A stretch of 64,000 bases of DNA from Solanum dulcamara (lineage: Eukaryota; Streptophyta; Magnoliopsida; Solanales; Solanaceae). Location of the stretch: contig NC_077242.1 of NCBI RefSeq assembly GCF_947179165.1, positions 29,738,097 to 29,802,096 on the forward strand, written 5' to 3'. Positions 23,701-36,500 of the stretch are shown piece after piece (position 1 is the first letter of the stretch; the number at the start of each line of letters is the position of its first letter). Below the pieces are notes generated by a model that had not been told where the DNA came from, made no database searches, and saw only the letters and a program-made list of their open reading frames with translations. A program made the position numbers and the translations under genes.

Positions 23701-26700
23701 GTCCATTAATATGTATAATATAAAATATTTGCTTGCAATATATGTTATTTAAAAATTTGGGGTAAAAAATAATTTTATATTATATGAAGATTTTGAAAAG
23801 AATATGAATTATATAGGGTGATTATTTGAAAAAAGAAGAAAGGATTTACTTTATGAAATAGAATAATATAAAACAATAATATAATATTGAGAAAAGAGAA
23901 GAAGATTGTTTTTGGAGTGAAAATAGAGAACTGGATTGGAGTTGATTGTCTCCAAATATAGAGATTCTCTATATTTTGAGATGAAAATAGAGAATTGCAT
24001 TGTAGATGCCCTTAACCATTCAAACATGGATGCTTAGTGCCTAGGGTGGTCTCTGCCTTCGACACGCGGTGGGAGGCTCACAAACAGTAACCTCTACTCA
24101 AGTAGTTTATGTATCCGCAGACGATTTGACAGGCCTTGCTCCTCAAACATTCTCGCTTCCACTTCGACCCCCACCACCTACAAGGAGGTAGAAGGGCCAC
24201 GGGTACGATTACGGATTGGGTGTTTAATTGGTCCAGGCAGTGATGACAGTATCTTGTACCTGAACTAGTGGCCATATGCCCCTTAAGGTTTACTGTCTGG
24301 ACTCTTTGACCCCAAATTTGGAGTATCGTACTTCCTTGCAATTCACTGGGTTCAACAACTAATTTATACTTCACATCCACTTAACATCACCTCAGGATGG
24401 CCTAGCCTTAAAAGTGTTTCTTTTCACCATTCCGTCATAGTACTACTTCACCATTAGTCACCGTTTACTTGTGTCAGATCATGTTACTGCTCAAGATAAG
24501 CCAATAGGCTATGTTGCTCGGATTCTTCAAAAATATCAATGGGTGTGTGTCAGATTGTCCAAAAATAGTGTATTTTTGGAGAATCCGACACGGGTACGAC
24601 ATCGAAAGTGAAGAGTCCACACAACTTAGCCAATAGGCGAAGGGTTGAAGGAATGGAACGTGCAAAGTAGATCGTGCACTTGTCGTGTGACTCATTAGTC
24701 CTACGATATTGATGATAATGACAAACTTGATGCTAGTTACGGAGCTGAAGATACACCATATTCTGCCTAATTATCTCATGCTAATACTTCTTTGACCTAT
24801 CTCTACCCCTCCAAGCCAACTACAGCCTACCTCTCATACCACCTCCTTATTGGGGCATCAACAAATCTCCTTTTTACATGCCTGAACCATCTCAGTCTCA
24901 CTTCCCGCATCATATCTTCCACAAGGGCCACTCCCTCTTATCCCCAATATTTTCATTCATAATCTTATCTCTCCTGATGTGTCCACAAATCCACCTCAAC
25001 ATCCTTGTCTTTGCCACTCTCATCTTTGAAAATGAGAATTTTCGATTGGCCAACACTCCGCCTAATATAACATAGTCAGTCTAACCACCCTGTAGAATTT
25101 ACCTTTAATTATGGGTGGCACATACTTATCACACAAAACATCAAATGTGAGCCTCTATTTCATCCACTCTGCTCTAACATAATGTGTGACATCCTCGTAA
25201 ACCTCCTCAATTGATCACACTAACCTCTGTATCTCTTTTTGATCTCGTTATCTCATATCAAAATATATTGGAAACCGCTTCAATAGATTTGACATAATTT
25301 AATTTTTCCTCTCTTCTTTCTTGATTGCGCTAGTTGTCCATTTGTTTCTCCCTCTCTATATCCCTAACTTTTATAACAAGCCATCTAGGACTTTATCTCA
25401 AGCATCACTAAGTCTTCTCACTTCTCTGTTAACTATCATATACTCTTGTTCTAAATTGCAGGGAGTCTTCACTTTAGGTGCATCACTCATGTCAACACGA
25501 CATGGGTATGGGTGTTGGATCCGTACTGAATATGGTCAACTGTTTTTTGGTACTTTGACCAAAATCGATAGAGAAATGTAAGAAAGATACAATGATTTCT
25601 GAAATCAAAACAAAAGTTAAAGGTAATATCATAATTTAGGCATATTTTTTTATCGTTAAAAGATATTTGTATTAAAAACTTTGTAACCACAAAGTGCTTT
25701 AAAGATAGTTACAGCTAAACATCACTGTTAAATGTGCAATGAACTCAAGAAGTTTATCATGGCCTCTATATCATTTGCAATAGGAAAAAACAATAAGGAG
25801 ATGCATTTGTAATTAATAATAGTAATAGCTCCAAGCTTACTCTCAAGAATTCGTGCATTCCTTTCCTTCCAAATAGTCCACTATAATTTAGGCATATTTT
25901 TATAAAATCTATTCTTAGATTTTTGAATTATTTTTTACCCTAACCCTGCACCCGTATTCGTATCCCCGAATCTTAAAAGCTAAATCATGAAGGATAAGAC
26001 CTCTAGATCTGCACCCATATCATACACCCGCACCTGCACCTGAACAACTTAGCTCTTCTTACCATTCCCAAAAAAAAACTATCATATGTTAATTTTCCTA
26101 TTTCAATGTCTTTCCACAATCCTTGTAGTTGAGGTCTTAGGTTGTGAGACATACCTAACTTCACATGTTAATTTTCTAATGCAGTTGTCATTACTTTCCA
26201 CTATTGGTGTGTTTGGCATCCAACTTTCCAATGGTTGGCTGGTCAAAATGTTCTGAAAAAAATATTTCTTTTAAGAATATAAGTCCTTAAATAAGGAAAA
26301 TAACTTCCCCAATAGGAGTAAGGGAAACAAGTTTCATAAGTGGCATTCCAAGTTCATAGTCTACTCTCCACACCTTAATACCCCTAACTCGCACCCCTTG
26401 ACCACCCCACCCCCTGCCACCCCTGACCCCCAATTACCCCACCCCATAATCTTTTTCAAGATGATATATAAATGCTCTACCATTTATTTTCGAGAAAAAT
26501 ATTTTTCATCGAAAATATTTTCCTTCATAGCAAACACGCCCTATGTATCTGTTTATGCTTTTAAGTTTCATGCTCCTACTCCCTCCTTCTGTAGTATGTT
26601 CTTAAATGTAATTTGATTTATATTGTTTTGTGGTTTGTGCCCACCATTGACTTATCAATTCCATGCAACTTTTCTCTGTTCTTCACTCTTTCACTTTACA

Positions 26701-27490
26701 ACCAAAACTAGCTGGTGGTAATGGTTTCCTGTTATAAACATTGCAGTCCTTACATATGGTTTTGCCACTTCTTATAAGGATGAAATCTATTTAGCTACAA
26801 CTATCTCACTCTTAAATGTTATACAAGAAGATAGGTGAGATCAAATAATGAATAGCTTTGTTGCAAATATAAATTAAGTAAATAAAAAAATGATCTTTTT
26901 AACAACTTAAGTAAATAAAAAAATGATCTTTTTAACAACTTAAATTTTTAGATGAGATAATCACACAACATCAACATGGTATTGAAGTTATTGTTCATGC
27001 TATTGGAAATAAACTTTTAGCTCATGAGGCTCATCCCAATTTATGATTTACCCAATGTTGAGCTCTGATATCATATTGTTCACGCCCCAACTGGCAGACC
27101 TGGGTGTGCAAAGGTGTTGAGTTGTCCTACATCAGTTGTGGGGTGGGAGTTTGATCTTATATGATCATGGGCAATCTCCACCTTATAAACTAGCTTTCGG
27201 GATTGAGTTAGAGTTAGATTCAAGGTCCATTTTCTTATCATGATATCATAGCAGAGCTCCAGGGTTCGAGTCTCATAGTGGCCAATTAAAAAAAAATCCA
27301 CATTCATGGCTCATGAAAAAGAATCAAGTGCACACTTAGGTAGACCTCTTGGAGATCAGTGACAGGATTTCCACTAAGGGGGTTTGAAAAATAAGTGTAG
27401 TGCCTAAGATTTGAACTTGGAACTTCAAAGTGAATTTTGAACCCCCAAACCACTAAGTCAACCTCTAGTTTTGTATTTAGAGGATTCAAA

Positions 27491-27532
<42 letters not shown>

Positions 27533-30500
27533 TAAACTTAAAAAAAAATACCTTATATATACAATATAATTTTTCGCCGAGGGGGTTCGGGTGAACACCC
27601 TCGCCTCCTCCTAGATCCGCTCCTGTTAGAGATACAAATTAAGTAAATAAAAGTATGTTCTCTTTAACCGCTTAAGCTTTTAGATGAGATGGTCACACAA
27701 CTTCATGTTTGATCTAACAAGACCTGTAGTACTGCTTGCAGACAACCAACACAATGTTTATCAGTGGAATCCATCGGAAAAAAGGGGATTTAAAGAAAGG
27801 ATAATTGTAAATTCTCTTTGAACAGTCACAGGAAACATCAAAACTCTTGGAATTTGATGTAAGTCAAAGAACTCACTTGATTATCATCAAATGAGACATC
27901 CTGGGTAGCAGCACTTGTCGTGATACGTGAAACGCATTCACAAGCTGGCAGATTCCAAACAGATAAAGACCGGCCACTTCCACAAGCCTGTGAAGTCAAA
28001 CAGAGTGGCCATAATTAATATCTTTGATGCAGGAAAGTTACTTATACACATGATTAGTTGATGAGAATATTCATTTCTCTGATTTAAATCTCAAAGGTGT
28101 GAAGCAACAATAAACCAGGAAAAAGAAAATGAAAAAAAAAAGAAGCACAAATTGAACAAACCAGGAGATGATATTGTATATCCCCTGTATACACGTAAAG
28201 GCACACATATTTTCTTTCTGTTGATTGCATGATCAGATGCAAAACATGCATCAACAAGAATTCAGAAGATATAACTATTGATCAAGATGAAGAAATTGAT
28301 TTATTTTGAGAGATACATCTTTTTCTAAGAACAAGACCACTTAAATGCTAGAGATTATATGCGGAGAAAAATTTCACTTTGCAATGCTGGAGTTTCAAAT
28401 GAAACTCAATCCGATTGTTAATCGTTAAGCATTTCATTAACATATTTCATGCATTCATCTAGAGAAAACCATTGTCATGTGGATTCCAACAATGCAAAGT
28501 CCTTAAAACTTCAACAGTGAAATAGGAAACCTTTCATTGTCCTCTGATCGTACTAACTGGGAAACAAAATATCTAGCTTTTCTGGCGAATGGGAATAACA
28601 AGTACTTTACAAATTTATGGAAGTACCACTACTGAAGGCTTACAGTTGCAAATACCTCACATGTCCATTAGCAATCAAGCAACACAGTACCTGGCTCGAG
28701 GCTCTACGTCTATGCATGAACCTGTTCTCATTACCATGTTATCTCAACATGAACTTAGATTCACAAGGCCAAATACAGGTTATGCTCTATGTAAACACAG
28801 CCAGTAGTTCACACAACCCATCCCCACTCCACCCCACCCCTCTATTTTTTCCTTTGGCCAGTAAAGATGTATGCCTACTCATTTTTCAAGTTTAATAAGG
28901 AAAGAGAAATAGCTTTAGTATGTAAAGCTTTTTGGACAAGGGGGAGGAATGTTTTTTAAAAGAAGTGGGTAGAGGGTCAAAGAATCACACACCGAGTTTG
29001 AAGACCGCTATCTTAAACTGTCACATCAGACATAACAAAGAAAATCATGAATGAACAAAGTGGAAACTCTCCAAAATTAGGAGATTCATATCTTAACTGA
29101 CATCTTCAGCAAAATCAGTCATCACTGACAAGATTATTATAACTACACAGTATGTCTGTAATAGCCCAGTTTATTTATATGATGTGGAGAATTAATTTAT
29201 TCATAGCTATTGGGTGAAATACTAAACTAGTGAGAAGAATTTTATAATATATAGTGACTAAATAAGTGGCTAATTTTCAACTCTACTTGTTTAGTTGACT
29301 TTGACTAGGGCTATTAAATTAAAAAGAGGGGGCCAAGCCCATTCTCTTATTCTTATTTTTTTTGAAATAGGTAACTTTGTATTCACGCAAAAGAACTCAT
29401 CAAGAAACTGATGCGAAGGGATTTACAAACCCCCGGGGGGTGCCATCATACTCAAAATCCAAAAACAAACTTTCAAAAATTTACAATTGGCCTATAAACT
29501 CCACTAAGCTATCTACTTACCCCACTAAATCTTACTTACACCAAAAATACAAAAGACTAAGACATCTCATCTTGATCTTCTGTGAGCTGCTAACCTTCCC
29601 TTCATAACATCTCTCATTCCTTTCTTTCCATAGTCTCCACCAGATGCAAGCAGGGATATTTTTCCACCAATCTTCCTTTGATCCTCTCTTTCCAATTCCT
29701 TGCCAGTGTGTTAGGACCTCGAAAGTGGTTCTGGGCATTGTCCAATTTATCCCGAGTATACAAACGAACATGTTCCACAGATCTGTAGCTATCTTGCCAT
29801 GCAGAAATAAATGGCCATTTACTTCAGCCTCTTGTCTGCACATATAACACCTTGGACCTGTATACCTCTTCTTTATAGTACTTCATGGGTTAGACAAGCT
29901 CTTCTAATTACCAACCAAGTGAAACATGCAACTTTTAAAGGGAATTTCCAGGGCCAAACTGTTGTCAAAAGGTGATTGGTATTCCTCTCCCAGTAACAGG
30001 ACTTCACTGTAAAAGTTCCTCTGCTATGCAATTTCCAGACTGGTTTGTTGGGCTCTATGCCAATGCCTGGAAACAAGTTTAAAGCATGTAGTAGGTCTGC
30101 TAATCTTCCAACCTCCCAATCATTTAGAGCCCTTCTGAACATAAGGTCCCAACCTTGAGGGCTCCAAATCTGCACTATAGTGACATTCTATTGTAGGCTG
30201 ATAATGTACAAATCAGGAAAAAGTATCCTCAATTTCACATCACCTAACCAAATCTCATTCCAGAAACTGGTCTTCAAACCATTCCTCACTCTAAAGGTCA
30301 CCTTTGCATTGAAGGTAGTCCACATTCTCCTGATAGTTCCATACAGAGCACCCAAAAGTGCCATTCACCTCTTCCGTTATCCAGTTTCTCTATAGGCTAT
30401 ATTCCTCAGCAATGAACCTCCTCCATAATGCCATATTTTCACAACAGAACCTCCACAGCCATTTTTGCAACAGACTAGTATTCTGGATACTCAAGTTCTT

Positions 30501-33500
30501 AAAGCCCAGAGCCCCTTGTGTTTTGCTCATTATCACCTCTTCCCATTTAACCAGTTTGTATCCTTGCTTCTCTTTATTCCCTTGCCAGAGGAATACCTTT
30601 CACAGCTTGTTGAGTTTCTTTCCAATACTTTTTTAACAGTGGAAAAAGACTTAAGCATATAAGTTGGAAGGGCATCCAAAACTGATTTTATGAGAGTCAA
30701 TCTACCTCCCAGGGATAGATATTGACTCTTCCACCTAGTTAGCTTCCTTTCACTTCTCTCCAAGACTTCACTCCATATTTCCAATTCTTTGTTCTTGGCT
30801 CCCCAGGGCATCCCCAGGTATTTTGTGGGAAGAGAAGCCACTTGACAGCCCAAGTTGTCGGCAAGGCCTTGCATGTTATTAACTTGATTAACTGGGAACA
30901 AGCAACTCTTCTGCCAATTCACATGTAAACCTGATATGCCTTCAAAAATGGTTAGTATTGCCCTCAAATGTCTAATTTGTGACACTTCTGCACCACAAAA
31001 GACTAGAGAATCATCTGCATATATTAGGTGTATGACCTCCATGTTATTGGCCCTGTTTGTATATGCACCAAAACCTATAATCCAACCCAACTCATTAGCC
31101 TTTCTAATCATGTAGTTAAGTCCCTCCATTGCTAGGAGGAATAAGAAAGGAGACACCTTGTCTCAATCCCCTTTGTGATTGGAAAAAACCCTCTGGACTC
31201 CCATTTATAATGATTGAGAACTTTGCTGTTGACACACAAAACTTGATCCCATTCACCCATTTCCTCCCAAAACCCATGTCACTCAGAACTTTAAAGAGGT
31301 AGTTCCAGTTGACATGGTCGTACGCCTTCTCTATATCCAGTTTGCATAGGATACCTAGTATCTTTTGTTTTACCCTGGAGTCCACCAACTCGTTAGTCAA
31401 TAAAGAAGCATCCATTATCTGTCTGTCCTTTAAAAAGCCATTTGGTGCTCATTAATCAGTCTACCCATTGCTGTTTTCATTCTCTCAGTGATCAACTTAG
31501 CAACAGTTTTGTACATTCTACCAATCAAACTTATTGGCCTAAAATCCTCGAGTTCCTCTGGCTCCAAACTTCTTAGAAATTAATGCCACAAAAGTGGCAT
31601 TCAAGGATATTTCAAACACTTCAGTCTGATGGAAATTGTGAATTGTTTGCATCACATCTCCCTTTATGATCTCCCAGCACTCCTTGAAAAAACATAGTAA
31701 AACCATCTGGACTAGGGGCTTTGTCCCCATCACACAATCTGAGAATGTGTACCACTTCCTCTTCTGAGAATGGTCTCTGCATCCATTCCTGCTCCCCTTG
31801 GCTTATTCTTGGGCAATTCATCATCTCAAATGGTGGCCTCCAACTTTCTGATTCAATGTATAGCTTCTTGTAGAATTCTGTTATATGCTCTTTGATTTCT
31901 TTCAGATCTGTAGTCTCCTCCCCGCTAATAATCAGTCTGTCGATAGTGTTGTACCTTCTATGTGTTGTTGCTACTCTTTTAAAGAACTTGGTATTATTAT
32001 CTCCTTGCTTTAGCCATAATATTCTGGACTTTTGTCTCCACCTGGACTCTTCATTCTTTGCTAACTTTTCTAGCTCGACTAGAACTGTTGCTCTAATCAT
32101 CATCTCTTCCTCTGTCAGCATTCTATCATTCTGAATCAGATCCATCTCAGCTAGCTCATTTAGTAAACTGTTTTTCTTGTTGGTGAGTTCCCCAAAGGTT
32201 ACACAGTTCCATTCTTTGATTTTCTGCTTTAGCATCTTCTATTTCATACTGAGTTTGAAGTCTGGACATCCTTCCACAACAAACCCATTCCACCAATCCT
32301 GGATTAGATCTTTGAAACCCTCTACATTAAGCCATAGGTTTTCGAATTTGAAGTAAGACTTCCTCTGTTCCCAATCACCACATTGTAGCATAATGGGATT
32401 GTGATCAGATATAACTCTAGGCATAATTTGTTGTCTAATGTTTTTGAATTGTTCTTCCCACTCAATTGAGTAGAGAAACCCGTCCAGCCTCGCAGCACTG
32501 TGGTGGTTAGCCCCTTTGAACCAGGTAACATCCCACCGTTTAGATGGGGGTCATGCAACTCCATATCTTCTATCCAACTCGAGAAATCTGCCATTACATT
32601 GGTTATTCTCTTGCATCCTCTCCTTTCTTCCGTTGTTCTCACAGTGTTGAAGTCCCCACAAGTGACCCAGGGACCTCCACATAGCTCCCTAACTGCTGCA
32701 ATTTCTTCCCAACATTCCAATTTCTCAGTTCTGGTATGTGGAGCATACACGCCAGTAAGAAACCAACAAAAGGCATCCTGGACAGCTTCGAATCTGTATG
32801 TAATTGAGAATTTACCTTCCTCTACATGGCTTCCCACTCAAATTCTTGAATCCCACATAAGTAGAATCCCCCCACTACTACCATCAACCATCAGCTTCAA
32901 TGTACCCACAACTCATCCATATACTAGACCACAATTGTTTGGCAATCCCCTCTACATCTTTGCTGGCTTTTGTCTCCTGAAATCAACAAACATCAGCTCT
33001 CCATTTCAGAAGAGAGCTCATAACCAGATTCCTTGTTGAAATCTTGTTAATCCCTCTGACATTCCACGATAATATATTTACTTCCATTTGAGAGTTAGTG
33101 ACAGAACTCTCCCTCAGTTTCTTACACCATCAACTTCCTCATTCAAATCTGACTGTAAATTTTTCAGCTCATTCTTGCCAATTCCTCTGTGTCGAGGTGT
33201 TGATATTGCACTGTTTGCCCCTTTCTTTTCCATCACACTCTTTCTTTCATCGAGCTTCATCAGTAGTGCATGTGTTTCTCCCCTGAAACCTTCAAAACGC
33301 CACTCCATAGGTTTTGATAAGCTCCAAAATATGTGAATTTACCCAACCGGATGCTCCGATCTCGCCATCCGTATGGTACCCAGGATTTTGTATGTATACC
33401 GGCTCAGCATCATGAATTTGCTGAATTTGCATGCCTCCTTTCGGAGTTTTTTGTACCCCTGAGTTCTCCCCAAATTCCTTAGATTGTTCGATCCCCTTTG

Positions 33501-36500
33501 CTTCACTGCGTATTGGTTCGATGGCCTCTTTCATCTTGTTTATCGACTCTCTGTAGTTGTGAGCAGAGATGTTGATGTTTTCCGCTATATTCGATGTTTC
33601 CCATTTGTTGTAAGCCTGTAAGAACCGAGTCGCTAGGTCCTTAATAGCACTTAACCTTTCTAGAGATTCCCCCTGCTTGTCACGTGCAATGTCAGGTTTT
33701 TTATTTACCAGGCCCCCTTCTTTAGTTTGCTCTGGCCCCAACCTTACAATTGAGCTTTGTTTTGAATTGGACTCGCCCTGGCCCACTCCTTTTATTTTAA
33801 AGGACTGCCTATGTGCCTCTATCAAACCACGTGCCCTACCAGCTGTCTCTATTTCTGTCAACCCACATGCTCTACCAGCTGTATTTGTTTCTCTTTGACT
33901 TTGCAGCAGGTCCTCATCTTTACCCAGTGGTTCTCCACGTCGTAGCCGATGGGTAATGACCTCCGAGTTCAGATCTTCTCCGGCAAACACCCTTACCGGC
34001 GATTCGGTCCAGATTTGCATCGTGTAGCATATTCTGCCCCAGTCGCTGGTTACCTCTTTGGGTATGTCTGCTCCATCTCCTTTGATTCTGATTCTTGCCC
34101 ATTTGAGATGATTTCTCAATTGGGTTTCCTCTTCCGTCTCTACCCACCCCCATCCCCCCAGAAATCTCCGATGGCCTTGAAAATTTTCTGATCCCAAAAT
34201 TGCAAAGGTAACCCTACAATTTTTACCCAAGTTGAACTTTCTTTACTCCTCCCGCATCACGTACCTATTGTTGGGTTCCACCACTGAAGGATAACTGGAG
34301 TATTCCTCTACTCCCAGTCCCCTTTGATCACTTGCTCTGCTGTGACCCTGAGTGCAAACTCAAATAGAAAGAGTCCATTGCCAATTTCATAGATGTTCAG
34401 GATGTGTGTTTGTTTCCTTAGTCGATTAGCCCATCCCCTGATTTCTAATAGAGTCGTTGTTTCTCCGACTCTGAATTCAAACACACTCACCAAACTCCTC
34501 TTTAGCACTTCACTATACTCCTTTGGATCATCATTAATAAAGATTCTATCCCCTTATATAACTAACTGCCTTCTCTTTCTCAGCAACTTTTGATCCCTTA
34601 TTAGCCTATTTAATGCTCCTTAACATTGTAGCATATGGAATGTCTTTGTTCACCAGCCTATGACTACCCAAATTCATTAACTTTCTGTGGCTATTAATGA
34701 ATCTCCCTACCTTTTCCGCAATGCTCAACCACCCCGAGTTGAAAGTTAGTTCAGGGATGATAATTACTCCCCTCCTCCTGCCTCACACATTTATTAAACT
34801 AATGCTGCGCCCGTATTTATTGTAGTTCCTAGAGCAGAAAACTTCTGAAAAACCGTCTTTCTTCTATCTCTTCACCATGTTCCTCTGTCACTGATGCCCC
34901 CCTAACGTCTGCACAATCCATTCCATAGTCCTCTCATTGAAAGTTATTCTCGTGATAAAGTTCCTCTTTCTTTCCGTCCAGCCGTACCAGACTCCCGCCG
35001 TACCAGATGTTCTTGTGATGTTGTTGGCCTTGAATACAACTGCAAAATAAATATTGTCTTCCATTTGAAATAGATTGCAAGGACCGAGGGAAGAAAGAAA
35101 GGGACATGAAATCCAATGATCGAAAGGATCACCGGAGGACGTAGGGGAGGACCATACTGGGTTAGGACATTCCTCGATTTTTGTGTCTGGGACAGAATTG
35201 TAGGACTGTTCTCTTATTCTTGTTGCTGCACATTTTGACTGAGGGAGTAAAAAGTAGGGTAGCTGATCTTTTAATTTTTTTAAGCGGGAAGAAGCAACCT
35301 CGTAGAAGAGTTTTAAGGAGTTCACGGGCAGGATAGGAAGCTGGTGCAGTAGAGATTAGCCAGTTATTGACATTTCTTGTTGTCGTGATGCTTTCGTTAG
35401 CATATAATTATATATATGTTGCTATGATGCTCTTGTCTAAGAAGTGTAATTAATTACGGCTCAATAATGAACCAAACATGTAGAAATGATTAGTAGAAAT
35501 AATGAGAAGACGACAACAACAACAACCCAGTGAAATCCCACATCGTGGGGTCTGGGGAGGGTAAAGTGTACGCAGACCTGACTCCTACCAATGTAGGATG
35601 GCTGTTTCCGAAAGACCCTCGGCTTAATAGAAGCATAAGAAAAAAAGGTCAGACAAGAATATTAAAAGTAGGAAAGTAGGTAACGGAAGAGTTCCAAACA
35701 ATAGTATAATCAAAGCACCAAAAAACAGTAGATATCGTCAAATAATACCATAAATAACATAAGATAACATAGCATACATAACATAAATAACATAAATCAG
35801 AGTACAAGAAATCATAGTGCGTTAATACGCCTATGTACTAGCCTTCTACCCTGATATGTGTCCTCCACACCCTCCTATCTAAGGTCATGTCCTCGGTAAG
35901 TCGTAAATGCGCCATATCCTGTCTGATCACCTCTCCCCAATATTTCTTCGATCTACCCCTACCTCTTCTGAAACCATCCATGGCCAACCTCTCACATCTC
36001 CGCACTGGGACATTTGTGTCTCTCCTCTTCACATGCCCAAACCATCTCAGTCGCATTTTCCGCATCTTATCTTCCACCGAGGCCACTCCTACCTTGTCCT
36101 GAATAGCCTCATTTCTAATCCTGTCGCTCCTGGTATGCCCACATATCCATCTCAACATTCTCATCTCGGCAACTTTCATCTTTTGAATGTGAGGACCTTA
36201 ACCGGCCAACACTCCGCCCCATATAACATAGCCGGTCTAACCACCACTTTGTAGAACTTGCCCTTAAGTTATGGTGGAACCTTCTTGTCACATAGCACAC
36301 CAAAAGCGAACCTCTATTTCATCCACCCTGCCCTAATGCATTGTGTGACATCATCGTCAATCTCCCCGCTGCCTTGCATGATAGACCCAAGGTACTTGAA
36401 ACTATTTTTATTTGGATGGCCTGGTCACCAATCCTAACTTCTGCGCCAACCTCCTAAGGTGTCTCATTGAATTTGCATTCTAAGTACTCTGTCTTGGTTC

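Larger units (their letters stand above)
21745..24011 (+). mobile_element. PIF/Harbinger transposon remnant, host of nested elements
   Basis: Left end GACCATCTCCAACCCCTCC and right end (reversed) GGGCATCTACAATGC are PIF-type, flanked by TTA on both sides (21742-21744, 24012-24014). The plus-strand frame at 22117-22353 encodes [18 protein letters not shown], the typical C-terminal end of the DDE_Tnp_4 Harbinger transposase. The catalytic part is missing. It is interrupted by the Mutator-like element at 22421-23655. Confidence 0.7.
29355..35208 (-). mobile_element. L1-type LINE, near full length, 13-bp target duplication
   Basis: Flanked by exact TTCTCTTATTCTT at 29342-29354 and 35209-35221, with a T-run at the left edge (poly(A) of the minus strand). 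In order on the minus strand: DUF4283-like ORF1 (34508-33292), endonuclease (32837-32322), linker, reverse transcriptase (31415-30533) and zf-RVT/RNase-like C-terminus (30175-29532). Several stops and frame changes break both ORFs, so it is inactive. It shares the strand of THO6. Confidence 0.88.

Noticed and set aside
27240..27290. tRNA-like B-box word (GGTTCGAGTCTC) as a tRNA gene
   Set aside because: No cloverleaf or A box at the right distance; it is next to a primer-site-like word of a TRIM and a short A-run.
28589..28895. Overlapping frames of 72 and 92 codons in THO6 intron 10
   Set aside because: No recognisable domain, no codon signal, two equally long overlapping frames; treated as chance.
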